DNA of 64,000 bases from Rhizobiaceae bacterium (GCA_017644005.1 JAEPMJ010000001.1:372001-436000), one strand, 5' to 3'; counted from the first letter of the stretch, positions 11,115 through 21,325 are shown. The notes: a model not told the origin generated them from the letters alone. Numbers and translations: made by a program.

Positions 11115-11343
11115 GTCCAATCCCTGCTTTCGATCGGGTAATACGGAAGCCGCGCCGGCCCGAAATGGCCGCGCCGACTCATCGGCTCCGTCGGTGGATT
11201 GGCGCTGGCTGGTACCATGGATGGGTTGGGAATGAAAGCGGTGGCTCTGCAACTCTCCACGCCATCCGCGTTACCACAAAGGTCTGGTATATACCCGCCG
11301 TCACCGGGAGTGATATGGAACCCTGCATCAGCTGGGCGAGGAT

Positions 11344-12444
11344 ATGGACACACAGGACGAAAGGGCCGGCGGGCCGCCCGCCGATTCAATGCGGCGCGAG
11401 CAATTCACCTTCACCGGAACGGGGCGGGAATATTTCGGCATCTGGATCGTCAACATCCTCCTGACGATCGTCACGCTGGGAATCTACTCGGCCTGGGCAA
11501 AAGTACGGCGCAACCGCTATTTCTACGGCAATACACGGCTCGCCGGCGCGAGCTTCGACTACCACGCGCGGCCGGTCCAGATTCTGATCGGGCGCATCGT
11601 CGTGCTGGCAATCCTGATCCTCTACAATCTGACGGCGACGTTCGTTCCGGTCGCCAGCGGCATCCTCGGCGTCCTGTTCCTGTTCGCGTTGCCGTGGCTG
11701 GTGATGCGCGGCCTGCGTTTCAGCGCCCGAATGACCAGCTTCCGCAATGTGCGCTTCGATTTCACCGGCGGATATGGCGGGGCTTTTCTGGCCTACATAC
11801 TTGGCGGCCTGCTGACATGGGGGTCGCTTGGTATTCTGGCGCCGATCGCCTCGCAGTGGATGTGGCGCTACACGCTCGACAATCTGCGCTATGGCGACCG
11901 GCCGATCGACTGCGACCCGCGGCTTGAAAAGCTATACGGACAGTTCGTGATGCCAGCGGCTGTGTTCGTCATAGGCCTTGTTGTGGTTGTTGTGCTTGGG
12001 GTTTCGATCTTCAGCCTGGCCAGCGGGATCGGCCTCGACCTGGAAGATTTCTCGTCCGACTTCGCAGTTGGCGGCATCCTGCTCGCAATTTACGGCGCCT
12101 TCCTGCCGTTCTTCCTGCTGTTCGTGCTGGTCAGCCTGCTTTATTCGGCAGGCGCCAGAAACGTCGCACTTTCGGAGACGGTGATCGACGGGCAGCATCT
12201 GCTTGCCTCGCATATCGGCCGCTGGCGCTATGCATGGATCGCCATCTCCAACTTCTTCGCCACGTTGTTCACGCTCGGCCTTGCCCGTCCCTGGGCCGCG
12301 GTGCGCATGTCGCGTTATCTCGCCGGCGTCACGGTGCTCTATTCGGCCGGTTCGCTCGACGACTTCTTCTCGACTGTGAAACAAAGCGAAGGCGTCGTTG
12401 GCGCGGAGTATATGGATATCGAGGGCCTCGACTTTGGCTTCTGA
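11344..12444 (+). CDS. YjgN/DUF898 family membrane protein
   Basis: 366 residues with repeated hydrophobic segments. The motif FTGTGREYFGIWIVNILLTI followed by LGIYSAWAKVRRNRYFYGNT is characteristic of DUF898 (YjgN), and it recurs in degenerate form in the second half (ISNFFATLFTLGLARPWAAV), showing an internal duplication. Inner-membrane location is clear; the biochemical role is unknown. It overlaps an M48 peptidase gene, an association suggesting a joint role in envelope quality control (inference). Confidence 0.85.
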   Translation: MDTQDERAGGPPADSMRREQFTFTGTGREYFGIWIVNILLTIVTLGIYSAWAKVRRNRYFYGNTRLAGASFDYHARPVQILIGRIVVLAILILYNLTATFVPVASGILGVLFLFALPWLVMRGLRFSARMTSFRNVRFDFTGGYGGAFLAYILGGLLTWGSLGILAPIASQWMWRYTLDNLRYGDRPIDCDPRLEKLYGQFVMPAAVFVIGLVVVVVLGVSIFSLASGIGLDLEDFSSDFAVGGILLAIYGAFLPFFLLFVLVSLLYSAGARNVALSETVIDGQHLLASHIGRWRYAWIAISNFFATLFTLGLARPWAAVRMSRYLAGVTVLYSAGSLDDFFSTVKQSEGVVGAEYMDIEGLDFGF

Positions 12445-13504
12445 TGCCACAGACAGGAAGGCAATCAGCGGCGTCTGGTATGCGCCGCAGACCAGCCGTG
12501 CGGTGAAGGCAACACTGCGGCTTGAAGACGGCGAACGGCTTATCGCACGCGACGAGGCCGGAGCCGCCCTCGCCTCGTGCGAACTGCCGGCCGCTGCCTT
12601 CTCCGACCGCGTCGGTTCGATACCGAGGCGTATCACGTTTGCCGACGAAAGTGTGTTCGAAACCAACGACAATGACAGCGTCGACCAGCTGATGCGGCCA
12701 CTGGCCACGCGCGGTGCGGGCTTCGTCCATTCGCTGGAGCGGTTCCACCCGCGACTGGCAGTATTTGTGGTTCTGGTCGCGCTGCTGGCGGCCGCGATCT
12801 ACCGTTTCGCCGTGCCCGTACTCGTTGAGGTGGCGGTGCTCGTCACGCCTCCCGTCGTACCGGAGCTGCTGTCATCGTCGACGATGACCACACTCGACAG
12901 CACCGTCTTCGAACCGTCTAAGCTGGATGCGGAGACGCAAAAAGAAATCGCCGAGGGATTCGACAGACTTGCGGCTGCCTCGGCTGGCGGCGCCGATGGC
13001 TATTCTCTCAATTTCCGCAAGGGCGGCCACATCGGCCCGAATGCATTTGCGCTGCCCGACGGCACGATCGTCCTCACCGACGAGCTGGTCGAGATGGCCA
13101 ATGACAACGAGACAATCCTCGGTGTTCTTGCCCACGAGATCGGCCATGTGGACCACGACCACAGCCTGCGGCAGATCTATCGCGCTGCCGGTGTGACCGG
13201 GCTCATTCTGCTGATCGGCGGCGATGTCGGCGCGGGTGTCGAGGACATTCTCATACAAGGCTCGGCGCTTTTGCAGCTGAGGCACTCGCGCAGCGCCGAA
13301 GCCGAGGCCGACAGATTCAGCATCGAGCTTATGCACCGGACGGGCCACGACCCGCTTGCGATTTCGCGCTTTCTGGAACTCATTCGCGACAAGCTTGGCG
13401 ACACATCCGAATCCGATTTCCTTTCGACGCACCCGGCGACGCCGTCGCGGATCGAAGAAACCAAGCGCTATGCCGAGGAGCTGACGGCGGCGGTGCCGGA
13501 CTGA
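12434..13504 (+). CDS. M48-family membrane-anchored zinc metallopeptidase
   Basis: 356 residues if translation starts at the TTG at 12434, which has GAGGG eight bases upstream and overlaps the YjgN gene by 11 bases; another TTG at 12398 is in frame but lacks a visible ribosome-binding site. One membrane helix (LAVFVVLVALLAAAIYRFAV) lies near residue 120. The zinc motif HEIGH (LAHEIGHVDHDH) and the third-ligand helix SAEAEADRFS are intact. This is an M48C-like peptidase of the HtpX/Oma1 kind, expected to degrade damaged envelope proteins. Confidence 0.87.
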   Translation: MASDATDRKAISGVWYAPQTSRAVKATLRLEDGERLIARDEAGAALASCELPAAAFSDRVGSIPRRITFADESVFETNDNDSVDQLMRPLATRGAGFVHSLERFHPRLAVFVVLVALLAAAIYRFAVPVLVEVAVLVTPPVVPELLSSSTMTTLDSTVFEPSKLDAETQKEIAEGFDRLAAASAGGADGYSLNFRKGGHIGPNAFALPDGTIVLTDELVEMANDNETILGVLAHEIGHVDHDHSLRQIYRAAGVTGLILLIGGDVGAGVEDILIQGSALLQLRHSRSAEAEADRFSIELMHRTGHDPLAISRFLELIRDKLGDTSESDFLSTHPATPSRIEETKRYAEELTAAVPD

Positions 13505-13620
13505 CCGTTCTGGACCAGCCGATTTCGCGCCGGGATCAGCCGGCAAACGGGACAACGATGCGAGGGCATGCTACTCCTCGGTCCTTCTGACGAACTGTCC
13601 CCCACCGCCCGGACCACGCC

Positions 13621-15018
13621 TTGAACCGCACACTTCCCATCGTGCTGGCCGTCGCCCTGTTTATGGAACACATGGATTCGACGGTGATTGCGACATCACT
13701 GCCGGCGATTGCGCTGGATATCGGCACCAGCCCGGTCGCGCTGAAGCTGGCACTGACATCCTATCTGGTTTCGCTCGCGATCTTCATTCCGGTCAGCGGC
13801 TGGATGGCCGACCGCTTCGGCGCCCGAAAGGTGTTTCGAGCCGCAATCGCCGTTTTTGTAGTCGGTTCGATATTGTGCGCGATATCCGGCTCGCTCGGTG
13901 CGTTCGTCGTGTCGCGCTTCGTTCAGGGCATGGGGGGCGCAATGATGACGCCGCTTGCACGCCTTGTCCTGGTACGGGCCACGCCGCGCAGCGATCTGGT
14001 GAACGCGATGGCATGGCTGACCGTACCGGCGCTGATCGGCCCAATGGTCGGGCCGCCGGTCGGCGGCTTCCTTACCACCTATGTCTCGTGGCACTGGATT
14101 TTCCTGATCAACGTACCGATCGGCATTATCGGCATTCTCGTTGCGGGGCGTATCCTGCCAGACATCGAGGGCGACGCAGCGCGCAAGATCGACTGGCGCG
14201 GTTTCCTTCTGGCAGCCGTTGCAGCGTCAGGAATCGTGTTCGGGCTGTCAGTCATCAGCCTGCCGGCGCTTCCGCCCGTATTCGGTGTCACGGCAGTGAT
14301 CGTCGGCGCAATCGCCGCTATCGCCTACCCTTTCCATGCACGCCGGACCCAGCGTCCGCTTCTCGATCTCGGCCTGTTTTCGAACCGCGCATTTGCATCG
14401 TCGATCTATGGCGGTTTCTTCTTCCGGGTGGGAACCGGGGCGACGCCGTTTCTGCTGCCGCTGATGTTTCAGCTACTGTTCGGGCTGACCCCGTTCCAGT
14501 CCGGCCTGCTCACTTTCGTCACGGCTTTTGGCGCGATCGGCATGAAGTTCATTGCCAGCGGCACATTGCGGCGCGCCGGCTTCCGCACGGTGACGATCGC
14601 AAGTGCTGCGCTCGGCGGCCTGTTGATCGGCGCCAATGCGCTCTTCACCTCCGACACGCCTTATGTGGTGATCGCCGTCATCCTGTTCGCGGCCGGGCTT
14701 GCGCGCTCGCTGTTTTTCACCAGCACCAATGCGCTCGTGTTTGCCGAGCTCTCCGACAAGGATGCGGCTCAGGCAACCGCCATCGCCTCGGTCAGCCAGC
14801 AGATCAGCATCGCGCTCGGGGTTGCGGTTGCAGGCGGATTGCTGGAGGTGGTCCAGGCGGTGACCGGTTCAGGGCTCGACCGGACCGCCTTCGTCGTCGC
14901 ATTCGGGATCGCAGCAATCGCTTCCGTGCTCTCGGCGCTCTTTTTCGTGCGCCTGCCGGCAAATACCGGAAGTCTGGTTTCGGGGCACGGAAGGCAAGGA
15001 ACTAGCCGCGACCCTTGA
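13621..15018 (+). CDS. MFS transporter, DHA2 (EmrB/QacA-like) drug:H+ antiporter family
   Basis: 465 residues, about 14 hydrophobic segments. The [13 protein letters not shown] stretch in helix 1 is the D1 motif of DHA2 exporters and [13 protein letters not shown] is the MFS motif A loop; GPPVGGFL is motif C of antiporters. It probably exports drugs or metabolites. The start is a TTG; no ATG lies upstream in frame. The 3' end overlaps rlmE on the opposite strand by 17 bases. The substrate cannot be inferred. Confidence 0.88.
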   Translation: MNRTLPIVLAVALFMEHMDSTVIATSLPAIALDIGTSPVALKLALTSYLVSLAIFIPVSGWMADRFGARKVFRAAIAVFVVGSILCAISGSLGAFVVSRFVQGMGGAMMTPLARLVLVRATPRSDLVNAMAWLTVPALIGPMVGPPVGGFLTTYVSWHWIFLINVPIGIIGILVAGRILPDIEGDAARKIDWRGFLLAAVAASGIVFGLSVISLPALPPVFGVTAVIVGAIAAIAYPFHARRTQRPLLDLGLFSNRAFASSIYGGFFFRVGTGATPFLLPLMFQLLFGLTPFQSGLLTFVTAFGAIGMKFIASGTLRRAGFRTVTIASAALGGLLIGANALFTSDTPYVVIAVILFAAGLARSLFFTSTNALVFAELSDKDAAQATAIASVSQQISIALGVAVAGGLLEVVQAVTGSGLDRTAFVVAFGIAAIASVLSALFFVRLPANTGSLVSGHGRQGTSRDP

Positions 15019-15694
15019 AGCCTTTGGCGAGCAGGTAAAGCTCGACCGATTCATCGCGCGAGGCAGGCGGCTTGACGTGATGGACCGATTTGAACCCGCG
15101 TTTCAGACTGTCGAGCAGGGCGTTTTCGGTGCCGCCCTGAAAGGTCTTTGCCAGGAAATGACCGCCGGGTTTGAGCACCGAAAGTGCGAAATCGGCCGCA
15201 ACCTCGCAAAGATGCATGGTGCGGATATGATCCGTGCGCCTGTGGCCGGTCGTCGGCGCCGCCATATCCGAAAGCACGATATCCGGTTCGCCCCCCAGCA
15301 CTTCGATCAGTCTTGCCGGCGCTTCGTCATCGAGAAAGTCCATTTTCAGAATGGCCGCGCCCGGCACCGGATCCATGTCGAGATAGTCGATCGCGACAAC
15401 ACGAATATCATCTTCGGTGGACCCGGTGCGCGCAACCGCCACCTGCGTCCAGCCACCCGGGGCCGCACCCAGGTCGATCACCCGCATGCCGGGTTTGATG
15501 AGTTCGTAGCGGTCGTCGATCTCGGTCAGCTTGAATGCCGCACGGGAGCGGTAGCCCTCGTTCTTCGCCTTATGGACATAGGGGTCGTTCAGATGGCGCT
15601 CGAGCCAGCGGCGCGACGAATTCTTCAGTCCGCTCTTCTTCTTGATGCGCGTCTTCAGCACGCGCCCGCCGCCCTTGTTTCCCGATTTCGGCAT
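15002..15694 (-). CDS. rlmE: 23S rRNA (uridine2552-2'-O)-methyltransferase RlmE (FtsJ)
   Basis: 230 residues. The SAM-binding motif [15 protein letters not shown] and the catalytic K-D-K-E set (K in [10 protein letters not shown] in VLSDMAAP, K in [13 protein letters not shown] near [11 protein letters not shown]) identify RrmJ/FtsJ. It methylates the A-loop of 23S rRNA late in 50S assembly. The ATG at 15694 shares one base with the ppx stop (TGATG), so the two are coupled; an upstream in-frame start would only add 13 residues inside ppx. Confidence 0.95.
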   Translation of the reverse strand: MPKSGNKGGGRVLKTRIKKKSGLKNSSRRWLERHLNDPYVHKAKNEGYRSRAAFKLTEIDDRYELIKPGMRVIDLGAAPGGWTQVAVARTGSTEDDIRVVAIDYLDMDPVPGAAILKMDFLDDEAPARLIEVLGGEPDIVLSDMAAPTTGHRRTDHIRTMHLCEVAADFALSVLKPGGHFLAKTFQGGTENALLDSLKRGFKSVHHVKPPASRDESVELYLLAKGFKGRG

Positions 15695-17115
15695 CAGCGC
15701 ATACCCCGACCGCGCAAGCGACGGCGCCGCCATACGCCGTCATCGGCCATCAATTCGCTCAGCATCCCCTCGCGCAAGCCGCGGTCCGCGACGCGCAGCC
15801 GCTCCGCTGGCCAGACCCGCCGGATGGCTTCCAAGATCGCGCAGCCGGCCAGGACCAGATCCGCCCTGTCGGCCCCGATGCACGGATTTGCCTTGCGCTC
15901 TTCGAAAGAAAGCCCCAGCAGCCGGTCCATGATGTTGTCGACCTGCTGACTGTTCAGCCACAGGCCGTCGACCCGGCGGCGGTCATAGCGTTCCAGCTCC
16001 AGATGAACACCGGCGAGCGTTGTAACCGTGCCGGAGGTGCCAAGAAGGTGGAAGCGCGAACCGCTTGCGAGGCCGCCCAGCTTGTGCCGGCCTTCGAAAA
16101 CGGAAAGCATCTCGCCAACGGCGGCAACCATCGCCGCAAAGCTCTCGCGCGTTACCTCGCGCCCGCCAAAGCGTTCCGCCAGCGTGACCACCCCCACCGG
16201 GAGGGACGTCCACGACACGATATGGCTGGCAAGACGCGGCGAACGCCGCTCCGAGACATCGACGAGTGCGATTTCAGACGATCCGCCGCCAATGTCGAAC
16301 AACACAACGGCGTCAGTGTTGCGTTCAACCAGCGACCCGCAGCCGGACACTGCTAGGCGCGCTTCGGTCTGGCGATCGATGATTTCCAGGTCGAGGCCGG
16401 TTTCGGCTTTCACGCGAGCTAGAAAACGCTCGCCGTTCGCGGCCGCACGGCAGGCCTCGGTGGCGATCAGGCGCGATCGCCTGATCTCGCGGAAAGCGAG
16501 TTTCTCAGCACAGATCTTGAGCGCCTCGACGGCGCGGTCCATTGCCGCGTCGGACAGGCGGCCGGACGATGTAAGCCCCTCGCCCAGCCGCACGATGCGC
16601 GAAAAGGCATCGATGACACGAAACTGACCCGGGCGCTGCGGCACTGCGACGAGCAGGCGGCAGTTGTTGGTTCCAAGGTCGAGGGCAGCGTAGACGGGCC
16701 CTCGCCTGGATTGCGGAATATTGCGATGACGTGGATGGCTGCTCTCGGCCTGCCGCTGCGGCTCCGCGAGCGTCGGCTGCACCGGTTTGACGCCGGCCTG
16801 ACTTCCATCGGCAGTGTCCGGGCTTTGTGCAACGGCATCGCGGGCGAAGACCTTGCGGTTTCGTCTGCGCTTTCTGCGCCGCCCACGCTTTTTGTTCTGT
16901 CCGGGCGCGTCGTCCGGCTGCGAACCGGGCGCTGGCCGAGGCGGGTCAACCTCAGGCCCATGCGCCATGTCCGCCTCGCCGGCAGGACGCTTTGTCCGCT
17001 CCGGCTCAGGCGACGCCCCGCCCGGCGCCAAGACGCCGGTGTCGGGATCTTCCAATTCAATCCACCTCTCGCACCGCGCTGCTGCCGGAACGGGCCGGCG
17101 CCGCCGCTGGCGCAT
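15694..17115 (-). CDS. ppx: Ppx/GppA family phosphatase with a basic, disordered N-terminal extension
   Basis: 473 residues. The conserved phosphatase core begins near residue 140 with [15 protein letters not shown] (phosphate-1 motif) and includes [13 protein letters not shown] (phosphate-2 motif). The family degrades polyphosphate or pppGpp. The first 130 or so residues are Pro/Arg/Lys-rich, with a block of alternating K and R ([15 protein letters not shown]), and look disordered; this may bind RNA or polyphosphate. The start codon is uncertain because the extension lacks homology. It is translationally coupled to rlmE. Confidence 0.88.
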   Translation of the reverse strand: MRQRRRRPVPAAARCERWIELEDPDTGVLAPGGASPEPERTKRPAGEADMAHGPEVDPPRPAPGSQPDDAPGQNKKRGRRRKRRRNRKVFARDAVAQSPDTADGSQAGVKPVQPTLAEPQRQAESSHPRHRNIPQSRRGPVYAALDLGTNNCRLLVAVPQRPGQFRVIDAFSRIVRLGEGLTSSGRLSDAAMDRAVEALKICAEKLAFREIRRSRLIATEACRAAANGERFLARVKAETGLDLEIIDRQTEARLAVSGCGSLVERNTDAVVLFDIGGGSSEIALVDVSERRSPRLASHIVSWTSLPVGVVTLAERFGGREVTRESFAAMVAAVGEMLSVFEGRHKLGGLASGSRFHLLGTSGTVTTLAGVHLELERYDRRRVDGLWLNSQQVDNIMDRLLGLSFEERKANPCIGADRADLVLAGCAILEAIRRVWPAERLRVADRGLREGMLSELMADDGVWRRRRLRGRGMR

Positions 17116-17262
17116 AAATGGTTACGTTGGCGACAGGATAGCAGCAGCCCCCGATTTCACCAAGTGCAGCGAGCGGGTTGAACCGAAGACGATATTGACT
17201 ATTTTTGACAGGTGACTAGAACGCGCACATCGCAAGCGCTTCGCAGCGCCCCGCGCAGGTTT

Positions 17263-17336
17263 TGGGGAATAGGTTAACGGTAGACCCACGGACTCTGACT
17301 CCGTTAGTCCTGGTTCGAATCCAGGTTCCCCAGCCA
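17263..17336 (+). tRNA. tRNA-Gln (CTG anticodon)
   Basis: Acceptor TGGGGAA pairs with TTCCCCA, followed by G and an encoded CCA. The D-arm contains AGGTTAACGGTAGA, the anticodon stem ACGGA/TCCGT holds the loop CTCTGAC (anticodon CTG), and the T-arm is CCTGG-TTCGAAT-CCAGG. All four arms fold without mismatch in the stems checked. Confidence 0.95.
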
Positions 17337-17688
17337 ACCTCCCTCCTGTTTCCCCGTTTCCAGTTTGGTTTGCAAATAGCTGCGGGATTTCCGTCGGTTA
17401 GCAGAGTGCGCCTCAAATCAGAGACCGCCGTAATCGGCCGGATTTCCCGGAATGGCTCTGTGCGCCGTTTCGGAACCCTCCCTCGTGCAGATCGCACGGC
17501 GAGCCTTCCTCATGGCGTACCGAACCCACCATCCAGCGCATCCACCTGACAGGACCGCCGCTCGACTCGCAGATGGGGAGAGTTCCGGCCGGAGTTGCGC
17601 AAGCGGAGGATATGCAGAAACCTACCAGCGACTTTATTGTCACCCTTTCGACATTTGTCTTTGAGTACAACTCTCCAAGAGGTTGCCG
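17337..17688. other. Intergenic region with no gene seen
   Basis: About 350 bases between the tRNA-Gln gene and the ribokinase stop. Short open frames in it have no recognisable family and no ribosome-binding site. No repeat of the tRNA 3' end (attachment site) is visible. Confidence 0.5.
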
Positions 17689-18603
17689 TTAGATCAGGCG
17701 GTCTACCGTGGCTCGTGCAGGCAAAGCTGGAATTACCCCTACTTTGGTGCAGGCCTGCGCGCCGCACACCGCCGCAAAGCGCACTGCATCCGAGAGCTTG
17801 CACCCTTCGGCGAGCGCAACGGCGAGACCGGCGTTGAAGGCGTCACCGGCGCCGGTCGTGTCGACAACGTCGACCGGAACCGACGGCACGACCTCGTCAG
17901 TTTCGTCCGTCAGAATCAGAACGCCGGCGCGGCCCATGGTCACCAGAACATTGCGGACGCCGCGGTGCCTCAGTTCGCGGGCAAGCTCGCGAGTGGGGCG
18001 TGGATCATCAGCCTCCAATCCGAGAAGAATCCGCAACTCGCTTTCATTGGGCGTCAGATAGTCGACATGGCGGAATATCGAATCCGGCAGCGTTACCGCC
18101 GGTGCCGGATTCAGCACGGTGATTGCTCCCGCCCGTTTGCCGAGCTCCATAGCGCGCTGTGCTGCCGCAAGCGGAATTTCCAGCACACTCATCACCACGT
18201 TGCTGCTGGCTATCTTGTCCGCCGCCCGATCTACGAAGCCAGTGTCCATCAGCTCATTCGCCCCCATGTCGAGCACGATGAAGTTATCCCCTTGCTGGTT
18301 GAGTATTATGAGCCCGGCTCCCGTGGCGCGCTCGCGGGTCGCCAGGACATGCGAGGCATCGACGCCTTCGTCTTCATAAAGATCGGTTGCTATCGTGCCC
18401 AGCTTGTCTGCCCCGATCACGGCCACCAGCGACGCATCGCCGCCAAGGCGGGCAATGGCAACGGCCTGGTTCGATCCCTTGCCGCCGGGACCCATATCGA
18501 AGTCCGTTCCGGGCATCGTCTCGCCGAACACCGGCAGCCGCGAGGCGCGAATTGTCATGCCGACAGCGAAGCTGCCGACCACTGTGATTTTCGGTTTTGC
18601 CAC
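17689..18603 (-). CDS. rbsK: Ribokinase (PfkB family)
   Basis: 304 residues. The first PfkB signature is in DMGPGGKGSNQAVAIARLGG and the second, with the catalytic Asp, in DTTGAGDAFNAGLAVAL. It phosphorylates ribose to ribose-5-phosphate in the cytoplasm. Its neighbours (nucleoside hydrolase, uridine-phosphorylase-like enzymes) would release ribose or ribose-1-phosphate from nucleosides, so the enzyme fits as the sugar-salvage step. It lies downstream of, and probably co-transcribed with, the AraC regulator. Confidence 0.92.
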   Translation of the reverse strand: MAKPKITVVGSFAVGMTIRASRLPVFGETMPGTDFDMGPGGKGSNQAVAIARLGGDASLVAVIGADKLGTIATDLYEDEGVDASHVLATRERATGAGLIILNQQGDNFIVLDMGANELMDTGFVDRAADKIASSNVVMSVLEIPLAAAQRAMELGKRAGAITVLNPAPAVTLPDSIFRHVDYLTPNESELRILLGLEADDPRPTRELARELRHRGVRNVLVTMGRAGVLILTDETDEVVPSVPVDVVDTTGAGDAFNAGLAVALAEGCKLSDAVRFAAVCGAQACTKVGVIPALPARATVDRLI

Positions 18604-18644
18604 TTATCCACCTCCCGGCATCGCCCGCTTGCGCGGCACATATG

Positions 18645-19490
18645 TCATTTTTTTCCAAGTTCGTTGTTGCGCCAGGCGGCCGGTCCGATGCCGACCAGGC
18701 GACGAAAAGTCCTGCTGAAATGATAGACGTCACAAAATCCGCACCGGTCGGCGATCTGAAAGGCCGTCTCGTCGGTCTCGGCCAGCAATCGCTGTGCAAG
18801 CGTCAAGCGCTCACGCGTAACCCATGCCTTCGGGCCCGTTCCAAGATAGCGGTGGAAAAGACGCCGGTTTTGCGACGGACTGAGCCCCGTATACGCGCTG
18901 ATATCGGCGGGTTTCCAGGCATCGCCCGGTCTGGCGCGCATGGCATCGAGCACAAGACGAAGCCGTTGTGGGACATTCGTTTCGCTGTTTTGGACATCCG
19001 GTTCCCCCAGTCGCCAGATGAGTTCGGCCACCAGCATGTTCAACTGAAGGTCGATGCCCGGGCTATGGCTTTCAAGCGTGGCAAAAAGGCGCTCGAACCA
19101 TTTGATGACGAAGCCAGGGTCGGGAAAAGTGACAACGGGCAGCGACTCGTTGAACAGTTTGCGCCGCAGCGCTTCGGCACTCGGTCCGTCGATGCGGCAC
19201 CAAAGCACCGTCCACGGATCGCGCTGGTCGGCCGAGTGGCGATGCGGCGCTTCGTTTGCAATCCAGACAAACTGATTTGCCGAGACCGCGAACCGGCGGC
19301 CCAGCGTCTCGACCGTTCCCGCACCCGACGTGCAGAAGATGAGATCCTGGCCCTGAAATGCGCTGCGCGAGACCACATAGTTCCGGCTGGCCCTGAGGTG
19401 ACCCGCCCTCACAACCGTATACGCGATTTCAGTCCAGCGAGGCGCCGGAACGAAATGATGCGTTGCGAGTATTTGCGGCTTCTCGTCCAT
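18645..19490 (-). CDS. AraC-family transcriptional regulator
   Basis: 281 residues. An N-terminal cupin-like sensing domain (about 20-150) precedes two C-terminal helix-turn-helix motifs: ADISAYTGLSPSQNRRLFHR and TAFQIADRCGFCDVYHFSRT, the latter being the AraC signature. It is divergent from the dioxygenase/ECF operon and upstream of ribokinase, so it probably activates both in response to a nucleoside or sugar. The ligand is unknown. Confidence 0.88.
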   Translation of the reverse strand: MDEKPQILATHHFVPAPRWTEIAYTVVRAGHLRASRNYVVSRSAFQGQDLIFCTSGAGTVETLGRRFAVSANQFVWIANEAPHRHSADQRDPWTVLWCRIDGPSAEALRRKLFNESLPVVTFPDPGFVIKWFERLFATLESHSPGIDLQLNMLVAELIWRLGEPDVQNSETNVPQRLRLVLDAMRARPGDAWKPADISAYTGLSPSQNRRLFHRYLGTGPKAWVTRERLTLAQRLLAETDETAFQIADRCGFCDVYHFSRTFRRLVGIGPAAWRNNELGKK

Positions 19491-19620
19491 GCGTGTTTTT
19501 TACAAAGTAATGCCTATTATGTCCATTTACCACCCACGGCACCGCACATAGCCTGCCGTCATCAACTCGCCTTTGAGTGCTCCCTCCCCCTCAATCTGGA
19601 GCACAAAGGGCCGCGCAAAG
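19491..19620. promoter_or_regulatory. Divergent promoter region between the AraC gene and the dioxygenase gene
   Basis: AT-rich near the AraC start, with partial direct repeats around TGCCTAT and TATGTCCAT (about 19512-19528) that could be AraC half-sites. A 7-bp inverted repeat, GTGCTCC...GGAGCAC (19577-19604, 14-base loop), lies just before the likely dioxygenase start. Assignments are tentative. Confidence 0.35.
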
Positions 19621-20433
19621 GTGGAACTTGATCAATTGTTGACTGAATCGACGCAATCAAGCTCTGCTTTCGCGCCGTCCGAGACTGAAGCCGACGCGTA
19701 TATTCGGGATGGTTATTTTATTCGAAAGAGCCTGTTCTCGCCGGATGAAGTAGCCAATTTCCGTGACTACGCGCGGCAGCGGCTCGAAGCTGAAGCGGCC
19801 AGCGACCAGGTCATGACAAAAGGTGACAGGGACGGCCGCTCGACCCTCCTGAAAATGTGGAACAGTGCCGGCGACGACAAGTACGGCATGGTTGCCCGTG
19901 ACGAACGGCTGGTCGCCCTGGCCACTGCTGCTATCGGCGAGCCGGTTTATCTCTACAGCCACAAGATGACGATGAAGCAACCTCACGAGGGTGGCGCATG
20001 GGAATGGCATCAGGATTTCGGCTACTGGTACAATTATGGCTGTCTCGCTCCGCAGATGATGAGCATCTATGTGGCGCTCGACAAATCCACCAGGGAAAAC
20101 GGCTGCCTGCAGGTTCTCGAGCGGACGCATGAGCTCGGGCGCCTCAATCACGAGCGTGATGCCGACGGACAGACCATCGTGCAGCAGGAGCATCTCGAAG
20201 CGGCGCTGGCGCGGTACAAACATGTGTATGTCCAGATGGAAGCCGGCGACGCACTGGTGTTCCACGGGAACCTTCTGCACCGGTCGGATGCGAACCGCAG
20301 CGATACCTACAGGTGGGGCTATATCTGCTCCTACAACGCCGTCACCAACGCGCCGTTCAAGCGGGTTCGCGACTACGGCAACTACGAAGAACTGAAAGTG
20401 GTGCCGGCTGGGAGTTTTCAAACGGCATCGTGA
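19621..20433 (+). CDS. Phytanoyl-CoA dioxygenase (PhyH)-family Fe(II)/2-oxoglutarate oxygenase
   Basis: 270 residues from a GTG start; a TTG at 19573 would add 16 residues, and the choice is uncertain because neither has a good ribosome-binding site. The iron ligands are H130 and D132 in EWHQDFGYW and H220 in GNLLHRSD; R226 or R231 would bind 2-oxoglutarate. ENGCLQVLERTHELGR is a family hallmark. Such enzymes hydroxylate, demethylate or otherwise oxidise small substrates. It is the first gene of a nucleoside-uptake/cleavage operon, so a nucleoside or nucleoside-linked compound is the likely substrate (inference; the family name does not imply phytanoyl-CoA here). Confidence 0.88.
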   Translation: MELDQLLTESTQSSSAFAPSETEADAYIRDGYFIRKSLFSPDEVANFRDYARQRLEAEAASDQVMTKGDRDGRSTLLKMWNSAGDDKYGMVARDERLVALATAAIGEPVYLYSHKMTMKQPHEGGAWEWHQDFGYWYNYGCLAPQMMSIYVALDKSTRENGCLQVLERTHELGRLNHERDADGQTIVQQEHLEAALARYKHVYVQMEAGDALVFHGNLLHRSDANRSDTYRWGYICSYNAVTNAPFKRVRDYGNYEELKVVPAGSFQTAS

Positions 20434-20439
20434 GGATGG

Positions 20440-20459
20440 CATGCGGATTGCACCGCATG
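20440..20459 (+). other. Intercistronic hairpin before the ECF S-component gene
   Basis: CATGCGG and CCGCATG form a 7-bp stem with loop ATTGCA, starting seven bases after the dioxygenase stop. There is no T-tract, so it is more likely an mRNA-processing or stabilising element than a full terminator. Confidence 0.4.
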
Positions 20460-20567
20460 TCGTGAGCTCGTCCGAGGGAGGTCGCGTTCAGATTGCAATT
20501 GTCCGGCAGGGCGGAGTTGCAGGGTGATGCGGTTCTCGGGACGAGGCAACCTAGGGGGAGTGAGACC

Positions 20568-21278
20568 ATGAATTCCGAAACCTCAGCGCCGACGCTCAAA
20601 AAGTCGTCAGGCGGACAGCTAAATATCCCGACCACGTTCATCGTGACGCTGATCCCGGTCTGCGTTGCGTTGAACATCGTTGGCGGCTTTATCGCGCACG
20701 CGTTGCGCCTTCCGGTCTATCTGGACATGATCGGGACCGCCATTTCGGCCATCGTGCTCGGTCCCTGGTGGGGCGCGCTCGTGGGTATTCTGACCAATAC
20801 CGGCTCGTCGCTCATCAACGGCCCTGTCAGCCTGCCCTTCGCACTGGTCAACATCGCCGGCGCGCTCGTGTGGGGTTATGGCGTCCGTTCGTTCGGGCTC
20901 GGTCGTACGCTGCCCCGGTTCTTTGCGCTCAACATCATTGTGGCTGTCGTATGCACGATCATCGCAGCACCGATCATCGTTCTGGTCTTTGGCGGCGCGA
21001 CCGGCAATACAGCTGACGCACTGACCGGTGTGTTCCTCGCGGTTGGACAGAATCTCGTCGGTTCGGTTCTTTCGTCGAACATTCTGACATCACTGGCCGA
21101 CAAGATTATCGGCGGCTTCGTAGCCCTGGCGGTGATCGAAGCGATGCCGCGATCGCTGACAGCCGACCTCGACCTGGTGAAATCGACACCGCTGAAGGGC
21201 ATTCTCTATGCGCTGGTTGGCGTGCTGATAGGCGTGGTCATTATTGCGATATTCCTCGCCATGGGATCCGGCGGCTGA
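20568..21278 (+). CDS. ECF transporter S component (substrate-binding membrane subunit)
   Basis: 236 residues with about five to six hydrophobic helices. The segment LDMIGTAISAIVLGPWWGAL is typical of ECF S components. The ATG at 20568 is chosen for its GGGGGAG ribosome-binding site; an upstream in-frame start would add 25 non-conserved residues. It confers specificity; the following A1, A2 and T genes make this a dedicated (group I) ECF system. The genes downstream point to a nucleoside or nucleoside-derived substrate. Confidence 0.85.
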   Translation: MNSETSAPTLKKSSGGQLNIPTTFIVTLIPVCVALNIVGGFIAHALRLPVYLDMIGTAISAIVLGPWWGALVGILTNTGSSLINGPVSLPFALVNIAGALVWGYGVRSFGLGRTLPRFFALNIIVAVVCTIIAAPIIVLVFGGATGNTADALTGVFLAVGQNLVGSVLSSNILTSLADKIIGGFVALAVIEAMPRSLTADLDLVKSTPLKGILYALVGVLIGVVIIAIFLAMGSGG

Positions 21279-21300
21279 CCCAACAGTCCGGCAGTTTTAC

Positions 21301-21325
21301 GGCGCCGGCCGCGAAGGCCGGCGCC
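21301..21325 (+). other. Strong intercistronic hairpin between ECF S and A1 genes
   Basis: A perfect 10-bp GC stem, GGCGCCGGCC/GGCCGGCGCC, with loop GCGAA and no following T-tract. It probably sets unequal expression of the S subunit and the energising module by blocking 3' decay of the S mRNA. Confidence 0.6.

Noticed and set aside
17263-17336. tRNA-Gln as an integration site for a genomic island
   Set aside because: No integrase gene and no direct repeat of the tRNA 3' end was seen downstream.
20434-20567. Possible riboswitch before the ECF S gene
   Set aside because: Only one simple hairpin was found; no conserved box of TPP, cobalamin, FMN or preQ1 riboswitches was recognised.
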